Source: Vitrella brassicaformis (Eukaryota; Sar; Vitrellaceae). From it: DNA of 64,000 bases. Below, in pieces: positions 54,602 to 64,000 of this stretch. The stretch lies in NCBI GenBank assembly GCA_001179505.1, contig CDMY01000305.1, positions 244,787 through 308,786 of the forward strand, given 5' to 3'. Position 1 is the stretch's first letter. Every line of letters starts with the position of its first letter. The notes below the pieces were generated by a model. The model searched no databases, had not been told where the DNA came from, and saw only the letters and a list, made by a program, of their open reading frames with translations. The position numbers and the translations under genes are program-made.

Positions 54602-57420
54602 ATGTACACGCACGGCCTCTCCCCGCACGGCAGTCCGACTGCTGCTCGACTGCCACCGCCGCAGTACGCAGCGTCATTGCCATCCCGTCCCCTCCCCCCT
54701 CCCCCAATCTACACATCCTACTCATCACAGGCTCCCCCGCCGCTCCAGGCCCCGCCCGCATCGACATCCCCTGCCCGTGACGCGCCGCCGGTCGTCAAGG
54801 GTCTGGAGAACAGAGCCGGCAGCAACCACTGTTTCCTCAACGTCATTATACAGTCGCTGTGGAACCTCAGGTCTTTCAGAGAGGCCTTCCTCGCCGCCCG
54901 CGAGCACGTCCATCGGCGGACAGGAGGGAATGCACCGCGGACGGAGAAAGATGGAGAGGGGCAGGACAGCCCTGATGGATCACCAGGGCGGTCGGATGGA
55001 CCGCCGGCAGCTGCTGCAGCAGCTGCAGCGGCCACTGCTGCTGGAGGCGGTGGTGACGGTGTTGGTGTTGGTGGCGGTGGTGTGGGTGGTGAGACCACCA
55101 GGGCTGGTCTCACCACCATGGATGGGTTGGTGGAACCTGACGAGTACTGCGTTTACTGTGCTCTCAAGTCGCTGTTCGCCAACTATGCCTTCGGCCAACA
55201 CAGGGTGCTGCCGCCAGATGCTGTGCGACTTGGTAGGTGCGGTGGGCAAGGGCTGCAGCCAGCCACACACACACTCACACTCACACACACACGTGCTGGA
55301 ATGATTCCGTCAATGTACCTGTCCTGTGTCCATCCATCCATCCATTAATCGATCAGCGTTGAGTCACTCGTTCGACAAGCGGTTTCGGCTGTGTCAGATG
55401 GAGGACGCCGACGAGACACTCGAGGCCATACTCACACTCTTCCACAAAATGGAGGTACTTACGTGGCGAGGCGAAGCGAAACACACAACGACTCAGTCGT
55501 GGATGTACACGTTTGTTTATTCATGTGTGCTGTGCTGTTTTCGTCCCTTCAGGTGTTGGACCAGGAGGGTGCGTCTGTGGCGGGTGTGAGCTACACCGAG
55601 TGTCTGCAGGACATGCAGCTCGCCGATGCCGTCTGCAACCCGGCTTGCATCGCACACAATGGTGAGTCAGTGAGGGAGGGAGGGAGGGAGGGAGGCAACC
55701 ACACCACACCCACACAGCATCTATCTGCATTTCTCACCGTGCGTTGCCTGTAGTGTTTGGGTTTGAGCTGCTGGACGTCTCCCGCTGCCCCCATTGCGGC
55801 GAGACTTCAGAACCGGATGTGCTGCAGACTTTCACATACCGCGTCAAAGTGTCGGAGCTTCTCGGCCTCGCGCACACCAACACCGGCACCCAAGACCCAT
55901 CACAGCCAAGGAAGACCTTGGAGCAGTGCCTGGCCTTCCTCTGGCAGAGGGACGACCAGCCCGACAACGACCAAAGCGGCCCATCCGGAGGCTCTGGCCC
56001 TGGCCTGCACCCGTACTTGTCCACCTTTTTGGGCTTGGGCAGCCGCTTCGGCGACACACGAGCACCTGCAGCACCACCACCAGCCAAACGATGCGAGTGA
56101 GCAGCACACGGACGACAGGAGAAAAGGCTGCATCACGTGTAATCAATCGGTATGTGTGTGTGTCTCTTGGTCAGTACGTGTCGTCGTGAGCTGCCTCCGA
56201 TCGGCCGGAAGACGCGCTTCTGCATGAAGCGGCCGAAGGTGTTCGTGTGCAGCCTCTACTGGCCGGCAGCCAAGGTAACCAAAGTGAGCGACCAAGACAG
56301 CATCATGACGGACGGCCAAAAGACGACCCCTGCTTGATGCATCTGTGTGTGTGTGTGTCTTGCTTGATGATGCGATCGTGCGTCTCTCTCAGACAACTTC
56401 CCAGAACATATGGGACGTGCTGAGCCTGATCCACCCGTTCCTCGACATCAACAAGGTGTTCGTGTTCTCCAACCCGCCCACCCCTCAAGGCACCCGCCCG
56501 GCGACGGTCCAGCGCTACGCCCCGCCAACCATGATGACGTGTCAGCACCCGCCGCATCAGCAGCATCACTACCACCCGTACATGCCTCCCCGCGGCGGCA
56601 TGATGGCCCCGCCTCGCCCCCCACCACATTTCCCGTTCCCCCCGCCAGTTGCTCCTGGGACGGTGCCCAACAGTGACGGGCAGCTCAGAGGCGCCAGAAG
56701 ACACGTGTTCAGGTGCGCAGAGGAGAATGGGGAATGGGGCCGTGTGGTTGTGGATGGATGGATGGATGGGTGTGTGTGTGTGTGCGTATCTTTGCTTGCA
56801 GGGGTGCGGTGTGCTACTATGGGCGACACTACGTGGCGTACTTCTTCTCATGGGCCATGCAGAAGTGGGTCCTCTTCGATGACTCGCGCGTCAGGGTCAG
56901 TCAGCAGCAGGCTGGCAGGCTGGCAGGCAGACACGCAGGCAAGAACAGATGGACACAGTGTCGCTCGTGGTGTGTGTACGTGTGTGCAGATAGAGGACGA
57001 CTGGACCAAAGTGGCCAACATGATAGCCACGGGGGCGATGATGCCGTGTCTGCTGTTCTTCGAGCAGCTGCACGTGCGACACTGCCACTCGGGGCCCGCC
57101 GCTGCCGCACTGACCAGGGACGAAGGTACCCACGGATGCGTCGATTGACGGATGAATATGGGGCCTGCTTTGTACTTTCTGTGTGTGTGTGTGTGTGTGT
57201 ATGAGTAGTGCTGCAGATGGAGTACACGAGCGAGCAACTCAACCAGTTTGCGGCCCAGGTATGCATATGCCGCGTATGCACTGCCCCCCTCCATGTGTGT
57301 ACTCATCGTCACTCGTGTGCGTGTGGTTTGTGTGGTGTCTGTCATTCAGTTTGAGCGTCTCAAGGACCAGCGCAGCATGTGGAGCAAGAGCCAGCTGCAG
57401 GACAAATGCGTTTTCATGTA
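54602..57420 (+). CDS. USP-type ubiquitin carboxyl-terminal hydrolase (USP53/54-like)
   Basis: About ten exons (first 54602-55232, phase 1 into ALSHSFDKRFRL). The Pro-rich N-terminus precedes GLENRAGSNHCFLNVIIQSLW, the Cys box of a USP peptidase (catalytic Cys in NHCFLN). CRHC-type metal-binding pairs appear (EYCVYCALKS; DVSRCPHCGETSEPD). The His box is AVCYYGRHYVAYFF, followed by KWVLFDDSRV. Gly-Leu-Glu-Asn at the start and the LWNLRSFREAF run resemble the USP53/54 branch. USPs remove ubiquitin, although animal USP54 members are weak or inactive. Here the Cys and His are both kept. A Gly/Ala-rich and a His/Pro-rich insertion interrupt the fold. The last exons are helical and end QLQDKCVFM. 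Confidence 0.82.
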
Positions 57421-57739
57421 GATAGATACGCTGACTGACAGACAGACAGACGATTCCCGAATGCGATGCAGGCAGTGTTTTTGCGATGTTCTCGCATGTC
57501 CGTGCCGATCTGACTGACGCACTCGAACTGACTTTTTGTTGGTTGTAAGATGAAGATGCGCGCATGTGTCGATCAGTGTACACGCACACTACCGCAGCGA
57601 TCCATCCATCCATCCATCCATCCATGACGAGAAATCACGTGTATGGGTGAGTGGCCCAGACTCATCTGTACAGGCAAACCTCGCATCTGTCCACACCTCA
57701 CACGCCACGCCACCCACCCAGTCAGTACCTCCATCTACT
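57421..57739. other. Intergenic, no gene
   Basis: About 320 bp between convergent genes. It contains a (CATC)n tract near 57600. No gene is supported. Confidence 0.55.
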
Positions 57740-60605
57740 CTACTCGTCCATCTCCTTCTCTGCAACTGACAGGGGAGGGAAGTAGTCAGTGATCAGTCGC
57801 TGCCCCTCCGTGACAGGCAGCCCCTCCCGATGCAACTCGACCCTACACGTGCCTGTCTGCACTGCCACGAACCCGTGACGGCTCAGCCGACTCTCTACGG
57901 CATGCCTCCCACCCTGGTGCAGAAAATCGAGCGGACACACGTCGTCGGTGGAGAGGGTGATGCGCTCTAGCTTAGGCAGTGTGGTGATGGCCTTGATGCA
58001 TGTGGCGAACAAACCCTCAAAGGCCGGCCTCTCTCTGTCTATCCATTCCTCCTCTTCTGCGTCTTTCTCTGGCTGAGAGGCATAGCCAGCCGAGAAGTAC
58101 ACAGTGATGCGACGAATGCGACGCTCAATGCCGTCCTTCCTGCCCCCATCTGCCTCGCCCGCCGAATCGATATCGTCCTCACTGCTCTCGTCTCCCTCTT
58201 CCTCCCCATCCCACAGCGACCAACTCTCACTACCATCAACGCGTGAGCGAAATGAGCCCTTGACGTGCAGCGCTGGCCCGTCCCCCGTGCATTTGCGCAG
58301 ACACGAGGGCAGGAAAAAGTACGGCCCGCGGTAGGAGAGCCGCCGTGCGAATCGCACCATGCGGAGCGATGGGAGGTCATCTATCACCTTGACGACGGCC
58401 TCCTCTCCTAGTTGCTGCCCTTTGCCCAAGTCGACGCACCTCACGGATGGGAAGAGGCGGCCGAGGTGGAAGAGCAGGGGCTGTGGCAGGGGTCTGTCCA
58501 TGAGAAATGATGATGAGAGGTTGAGGGTGCGGGCCGAGCTGAAGACCAGCTTGGGCAGGAGGGAGTAGAAGGCCTGCGGGATGGCCAAGATGACGAAGGA
58601 CGGCTCCAGTCTGGTGGGGAAGGTCACGGATGTGGCGAGGGAGGCCGCCAAGACGAGAGTGGACGACCCGAATACGGGGCCCTCCTCGCTGAACAGCCGG
58701 CCGATATCGCCGATGGGGAACCAAAGGAGTCTGAATTCGAAGTCGAATGTGCTGCTGCTGTAGTCCGCCTCGGCGTCAGGATGCACACAGTACTTGCGAA
58801 GCGTATGTAGTGCCTGTCACCAACCGCAGGCAGAAGACAGACGCACATCGATGAGAGGCGAAACGTATGTTGGTGGCTTACATGTATGGTTGCTGAATTG
58901 ATCTGTTTGACGTTGATAGCCGCTTCGATGGTCTCGAGGGACCTCACCGGCACCTCCTCTTCTTGTTCATCATCGCTGTCGATCCACTCGTCCAGGTTGA
59001 AATCCTCGTTGGCTGTGATCTTGAAGCTCGTCACCTGTCGCAGCACACAACACAACGCACTCGCCCATTCTGTTAGGTGTTCGACGGCCGACACGAACAA
59101 AGTCACCTTCGTGACGTCAGTGCCCTTGACGACATTCATCGCGTCACTCGCGTGCCATGCGAATGGGGGCGACAGGATGACGGTGTGGACGGTGTCGCGC
59201 ACATCGGGGATGTCGCAGGGCATGAGGGAGGAGAAATGCATGCGCCGCCTGACCCAGCAGCGCCCGTAAACTGTTTCGTCCTCGTCGAACCCATAGACTT
59301 CCTCGAACTCGAATTCGCGGTCCGTCTCCTCCTGCGTGCTCAGCTTGCGCACCTCGACCACCTCCAGTGACCTGAGGCACACAAGACACAAAAGAGGTAG
59401 GGTGTGTGGTGCATGTGTATACTTTGCTTCGGTGGGTGTTTCACTGACTTGGGCCACCAGTCCCGCAGGTCCACCACCCACGCCCACCGCCCGCCCGTCA
59501 CCACTGACTTCAACCGGGGGAACACAACTGCCTCCTCTTCTCTCACCACTTCCACTACGTCTATCCTGTGTGCCTCGGTCGAGCGGCTGTCAGCCGTCAG
59601 ACTCTCGATCGTCTCGCCCGCGCCCTCCACCAGCTTCACCATCCCCTCCGTCATATGGCAGCCGATCACTGCACTCTTGGTCTTGGCCAGCGAGGGCCGC
59701 CATGCCTCCAGCTGCCTGTCGGTGGGGTCGATGGCGCGGTCGGCGGTGAATGTGATGTTGGTGTGCATGTTGGGGTCGTGGGAGGGCCGCAGGAAGGATG
59801 AGTGGGCGCGGGCGAGGCCGCCGATGATGGCCTCGGTGCCGATCAGTGGGCCGATGCGATCATACAGGAGCGCCTCGGGCACGGTGAGCAGTGAAGGGGC
59901 CAATGACTGAGTCAAACCAGCATCGCGCGCAACACACAGGCGTGTCGGTCTGTCTGTCTGTGTGTCTGTCTGTATGTCAGTGGCAGCGTGCACGTGGCGT
60001 CTTCATCCTCACCTCGAGTCGGAGGTAGTGTGCCATGTCTATGAGCTTCTGGTGTGCGATGTGCATCAGCATGCCTTGTTGCGCGGACAGCGGATATGCG
60101 GACATGGCCTTCTGCACCAGGATCTGCAGCCTCTCGTAATCCAGACACACCATCTGCAGAGACCAAACACGCTGCTGCATGTGTGCTGCGCTGTCCTGTT
60201 GGTCCCACCTTAGCTATGTTCGGGCACATCTCGTCGCCCCGCGCCACCTTGGCGTCCATCTCTCCCTTGAGCTTCAACACCTCACACACCTGCAGGCAGG
60301 TGATAACCACCAAACAGCAAGATCCATATCCCCACTCTGTGCTTCTTCACTCCCTTCTTCTCACTCACCATGTCCTGCAGCTGCTTCAGGCGGTGCGCGA
60401 CACCGAGGTACTGCAGATGGGCCAGCCGGAGAGCCGACGTCATTTCGTGACCCGCTGCCGCAGCGTCCGCCGTGGTCTGTCCGAATTTGGCCTTCTTGGA
60501 CGAGGATGACTTCTCTCCCTCCTCCGGCAGCTCCTCCTCCTCTGCCCGTGGCTGCTGCTGCGGTCCCTCATCACCTTCTGCTCGCTTGCGCTTTCCAGCC
60601 TCCAT
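57740..60605 (-). CDS. Large leucine-rich-repeat-like protein with nuclear-type N-terminus
   Basis: About eight minus-strand exons from ATG 60605. The N-terminus is charged and Lys/Glu-rich (MEAGKRKRAEGDEG; SSSSKKAKFG), like a nuclear signal. Helical segments follow (LRLAHLQYLGVAHRLKQLQD; EVLKLKGEMDAKVARGDEM), with a body of repeating strand-like Leu/Val units (HRIDVVEVVREEEAVVFPRL; SLEVVEVRKLSTQEE). Acidic Asp/Glu patches (DEWIDSDDEQEEEVPV; EEEGDESSEDDID) and a C-terminal DYFPPLSVAEKEMDE complete it. No enzyme motif is seen. The arrangement resembles a divergent LRR/F-box family that also includes 19.7-22.4 kb. Exon borders in the middle are approximate. Confidence 0.6.
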
Positions 60606-60679
60606 CAGTCGTTTATGGATTGGAGGCCATGATGTGCCGTCCCTTCATTCTATGGTGGCGTGGCCAGCACAAAGATCTC

Positions 60680-60697
60680 AAGCTCGCCTCGGCGAGG
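60680..60697. promoter_or_regulatory. AAGCTCGC / GGCGAGG element upstream of the LRR-like gene
   Basis: AAGCTCGC (60680-60687), a 3-nt spacer and GGCGAGG form a short hairpin ~75 nt upstream of the minus ATG. It is one of the recurring elements. Confidence 0.3.
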
Positions 60698-61097
60698 AAA
60701 AGGAAACGGGCACGGAGCAACCCGGGTGTCCGATTTCGTTTCCCTTGGCCTCTACATTGATGAACAAAACACGTCTTCGCGCGCTTCAAACCGTTGAACC
60801 ACTGAAGGTGACAACAGCATTAATAAATTCACGCCACACGCATTTTGATTCGTCTTGGAGTCATCTCACAGCGCACAGACGGCTAGTGAGAAAACACTGC
60901 TAAAAACACGACAAAGAGCCATATATGGACATGCAGCCGATGCGTGCACAAGAGACGACCATTGATCAGTATGATAAATCAATCCGTCATATAAGTGCAT
61001 GAGTGGATCAGACAGAGGGGAGCAACAAGCATGAAGGGATGAGGTCAGACAGAAGGTGCCACGCATACGTCGCATCTAACCAGACACGTCCATCGCC

Positions 61098-61682
61098 TCA
61101 CGAGACGGCCCTGACATGACAATCGGGTGATAAGTGCTTATCATGCTTCTTACCGAGAGCTTTTGCCATCATCCGCTCGACGGCATGGTGGCAGTTGTCC
61201 GTCTCGAAATCGAACTTCGTCCCGCCCTCTGTTCTCAAGTCCCCCACGCTGACGCCTCTCACAGCCTGATGCACCTCACCACGAAAGTTCCAACGGTTCT
61301 TCTTGAGCCCGATCACACTTCTGACGATCGTGTCGCCCTCCGTGAAGCCGTAACGCTCCCCCTTGTGGATGAGCCATCCCTTGTCGCCGTATCGTATCTC
61401 GACGTCGCTGTCGACCAGCGTGACGACAACCCCCCGATGCTCGCACGACTCACCAGGCGAGGAGGGATTGCACGGCGGGTTTGCAGGTCGGCTGACGAGC
61501 TGCATTGTCTGAATTTCGCTCGATAGGAGAATCATCAGCTCAGCGGAATCCAGCTCATGCGGAGGCCGCCGGCGGATGGAGAAGAGCTCAAAGAGACGGC
61601 GCCAGGAGAGTGACTGGAGGAATGACGGCTGCTGCTCGGACGGCTGCTGCTCCGCAGAGGCGTCTCCCTTGTGCCGTTTCTG
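61098..61682 (-). CDS. Exon(s) of unknown protein, possibly the 3' end of the gene starting at 62748
   Basis: The minus-strand frame is open from an acceptor (TTTTGTCAG) at ~61683 to a stop at 61098. It reads KRHKGDASAEQQPSEQQ..., then VSRPANPPCNPSSPG, VTLVDSDVEIRYGDKGWLIH, GLKKNRWNFRGEVHQAV, and FDFETDNCHHAVERMMAKAL near the end. The NCHHAV segment preceded by a distant His is loosely like the Cys-His box of LRAT/NlpC-type folds, but the match is weak. No ATG lies near the acceptor, so this is probably the last exon of a longer gene. The most obvious partner is the set of exons at 61928-62748. The phase between them did not close with the sites I could find. Confidence 0.45.
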   Translation of the reverse strand, partial: QKRHKGDASAEQQPSEQQPSFLQSLSWRRLFELFSIRRRPPHELDSAELMILLSSEIQTMQLVSRPANPPCNPSSPGESCEHRGVVVTLVDSDVEIRYGDKGWLIHKGERYGFTEGDTIVRSVIGLKKNRWNFRGEVHQAVRGVSVGDLRTEGGTKFDFETDNCHHAVERMMAKALGKKHDKHLSPDCHVRAVS

Positions 61683-61927
61683 ACAAAAGACGGTCAGTGC
61701 ATGCCATGATGTCTGTCAGTTTGCGCGCCGGCTTAGCACACCTGCCTCGTTGAGCCTTAGGAGCAGCAACAGCAGCTGTAGCGGAAGCAGCAGCAGCAGC
61801 AGCAGGTGGTGATGGTGATGGTGGTGGTGGTGTGGCGGCGGCGGCTGCCTGAGTGACATCCACTTTTTGAGCCTGAGGGGTGACCAGAAGAAGTTGCAGG
61901 GCGGCTGCAGAGGTGTTCCTCATTGCT

Positions 61928-62291
61928 TTATACCTGTCCATCAGCGTCTTGGCATTTGCAGGGACGCCTCTTCTCCTCCCCCGGCTTCTTTTTCTCGACC
62001 GGTGGCCTCTCGCTGCGCCAGTAGAAGGACTTGCAGCGGAGGCACCTGTCCAGCTTCATCAGCTCTTGGCTTTTCCCAGGCGCGTACTCGTACCCCCACA
62101 CCATGCGCACACCGCCTCGACGAAGGACATTTGCCGGCCTCAGAGCGCACTGGAAGTCGATCGGCGGTCGCCCCCGTTTCGCTGTGGGCTTCTGGAAGGT
62201 GTAATCGGGCGGCGTGGCGTGATACTCCACAACTCGCAGTCGTCTATCAAAGCTGTCTGCACACGCAACAGTAGCCCACACACACATACCC

Positions 62292-62324
<33 letters not shown>

Positions 62325-62748
62325 TGTCTGCTCACGATATGCCTTGTTCTGCATCCAGTTGTGCTCAAAGAAGCGCACCCATACGCCATCGAAGCCAGCC
62401 GCTTGAGAAGCAATGCGGCGAGGTCGGTGTTGGCAGGGATGACAAGCGGCACTTCCACAGCAGCTGCAACCACGTCGAATGGATGTTCGGCATCCCCCAC
62501 GTACAACACGCCAGCAGCAGGGTCATCCTTGATGGCAGATGCCTCTTCGATGTTGAAGATGCCACGTCCCCACTTCTTCCGGATGTACTTTTCCAACTCC
62601 CTCTTGACAACTTGAACCTGATCCTCAATAAGCTCCTCCTAGGCCATCTTTCCTCCTTCTCAAGCTCGCATAGGATTCGTTTTACCTTTCCTAACTCATT
62701 TGTTTTCGGCTCGAAAGGAATTCCCTGATTGATTTGAGAAGCGGCCAT
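61928..62748 (-). CDS. Protein with CxxC and CKC cysteines, function unknown
   Basis: Exon 1 (62748-62686) reads MAASQINQGIPFEPKTNELG and joins in phase 0 to EELIEDQVQVVKRELEKYIR and KKWGRGIFNIEE. The last part contains PIDFQCALRPANVLRRGGVR, MVWGYEYAPGKSQELMKLDR, then CLRCKSFYWR...PCKC before DADGQV. The paired Cys could bind zinc. Between them two frames compete: one continues VEVPLVIPANTDLAALLLKR, and the other (after a 44-nt intron) gives AAGFDGVWVRFFEHNWMQNK and keeps phase with the last exon. The second is preferred because its phase closes. The stop at 61928 overlaps a GTATAA donor, so the gene may continue to 61098. Confidence 0.45.
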
Positions 62749-62789
62749 GAAGATCGGCGATCTCTCTTCTCACTGTCAAGAAAGCGGTC

Positions 62790-63679
62790 ATGAAGGCGCT
62801 GTTGAAGGCAGTTTGCTCTTTCAGCCTGCTCAGCGGCTTCGTGGGGCGCTATGGCCTCCCCAGCGCCATCCTCCCCCCCTCCACCCTGCCCTGTCTGGCC
62901 TTCTGTGCAATGATCTACCTGTACATCTACGCCATCTGCGACACCATCCGCGAGTATGGATGGGGCAAGCGGCAGCGAGCTGACCTCAAGGCGCAGCGCT
63001 ATGCCGTCGTCGGTGTGTGGGCGACGCTACTCTATGCCCTTGCCTCCGGCCTCTTCGTCGTTGCCGCCCTCTGCTTCGTCATGTGGGGAGCCATGGGCGT
63101 GCCCGGAGCATCGGCCCTTCCCGACAGTACCAGTGCCACTCCCACCGCCAACACCGTCCTCGTCGTCAACGGACCCAGCGGAAACGGCAAGACCTCCCTT
63201 TGTCGACTCCTCACGGGAGACAAGGAGCGCTTCAAGCCCCAAAGTGGCGCTAAGTCCGCCACGCGAGGCGTCGTCCACGCCCGTTTCCCGGTTCAGACGC
63301 CGAGAGGACTGTGGGCCATCGTCGCAGACACGGCTGGGTTTTTTGATACAAGCCACGACGCTCTCTTCGTCTCGCGAGAGCACCGTGAGGGCTACAGACA
63401 GCTCGCCGAGAGATATGGCCATGGCATCGACGTCATCATCGTGTGTTCCGACTGTGGCCGCTGGGGGGAGATCTTCGAACGAACAATGACGATCATCAAG
63501 AACCAGATGGGCGTCTCGGTGCTGAATCGCATTCTCATCGTGATCACAAAAAAGGAGGGGCGAAAGCTGGAGAAGATCCTCGATGATGACGCCAGAAAAA
63601 AGATCGAGCAGACCTTTGAGACGGTACGTTGCTCACGCACAAAGGAATCTCATCGTGCACCGGTACGTTGCTTGCATGG

Positions 63680-63717
<38 letters not shown>

Positions 63718-64000
63718 AGCAGGCACCGTTCCCAGAGGTGGTCGCTGTGGAAATGGGCGGCGAAGACGGAGAGGAAAACCGGTATCCCGAACAGTACGAG
63801 CCGTCTCGTAAGGCCGGCATGAACGCCATCGACCGCATCGTCAAGCGCAACAACGGGTCCAAGTGGTCCAACCATCTCTTCGACCAGGCCAGGAAGGAGG
63901 TGACCGAGGCTGCCGCCGGCATCACGCATCCCCAAAAGATGCGTGACAAGAATGAGATCGTGAAGCAGTTCAACAATGGGCAGCTCGACAAGGTCGCTGC
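62790..64000 (+). CDS. Membrane-anchored AIG1/IAN/GIMAP-like GTPase (runs off the window)
   Basis: Exon 1 (62790-63623) and the start of exon 2 (63723-) join in phase 0. The N-terminus has two hydrophobic helices (about residues 25-50, CLAFCAMIYLYIYAI, and 75-100, LYALASGLFVVAALCFVMWG). Then comes a P-loop GTPase: VLVVNGPSGNGKTSLCRLLTG (G1, residues ~123-143), an SATRGV segment (G2 Thr), IVADTAGFFDTSHDA (G3, DxAG), and ILIVITKKEG in the G4 position, with LERILD-like helices after it. This order and the SATRG element match the AIG1/IAN/GIMAP family of plant and animal immune-related GTPases, which often attach to membranes by C-terminal helices; here the helices are N-terminal. The end lies beyond 64000. 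Its ATG is 41 bp from the divergent ATG at 62748. Confidence 0.75.

Overview
The window is nuclear DNA of an intron-rich, gene-dense protist. Three things point to an alveolate with a secondary plastid, most likely a chromerid alga close to Vitrella. First, the proteins are typically eukaryotic: a strawberry-notch helicase, a P5A ATPase, a CDK, a USP hydrolase and a TMEM205-like protein. Second, one DEAD-box helicase carries a bipartite plastid leader with an Ala-Phe junction. Third, many introns are built from (CA)n and (TG)n tracts. The genus is an inference from style and content; no rRNA or marker gene is present to prove it.

Layout. 0.4-3.6 kb: a secreted Cys-rich protein (-), two small same-strand ORFs only 4 bp apart, and an Orai-like four-helix membrane protein. 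4.1-6.7 kb: a membrane-anchored BBE-type FAD oxidase. 6.8-8.8 kb (-): an EF-hand/coiled-coil protein. 8.9-11.7 kb: a cytochrome-b5-reductase-like flavoprotein. 12.2-16.8 kb (-): a class V aminotransferase (cysteine desulfurase-like) with an internal C2H2 finger, fused to a TtcA-like tRNA thiolase. 17.2-17.9 kb: a small membrane protein with a hairpin intron. 18.5-22.4 kb (-): a secreted coiled-coil protein and an F-box/LRR-like protein. 22.7-32.5 kb: a strawberry-notch homologue spread over dozens of exons and interrupted by a 300-N gap.

33.1-33.7 kb (-): a stanniocalcin-like secreted protein, divergent from a secreted flavin oxidoreductase (33.7-35.4 kb). 35.6-36.7 kb holds decayed copies of three loci from 12.5-19.9 kb, collinear and inverted. 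37.0-37.8 kb (-): a TMEM205-like protein. 38.1-40.2 kb: the plastid DEAD-box helicase. 40.9-48.3 kb (-): the P5A ATPase, with a second 300-N gap. 48.4-49.9 kb: a methyltransferase-like protein. 50.2-51.8 kb: a CDK-like kinase. 53.4-54.4 kb (-): an AIG1/ADTRP-like membrane protein. 54.6-57.4 kb: a USP-type hydrolase. 57.7-60.6 kb (-): a large LRR-like protein. 61.1-62.7 kb (-): one or two genes of unknown function. 62.8 kb to the end: a membrane-anchored GIMAP/IAN-like GTPase that runs off the window.

Many genes are divergent pairs with short shared upstream regions, and these regions repeatedly hold the 8-mer GCGAGCTT/AAGCTCGC, often paired. No operon, CRISPR array, rRNA or convincing tRNA was seen. 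Exon borders were worked out by hand from GT-AG (one GC-AG) sites and reading-frame phase. They are firm where phases close and the protein family is recognisable, and weaker elsewhere.
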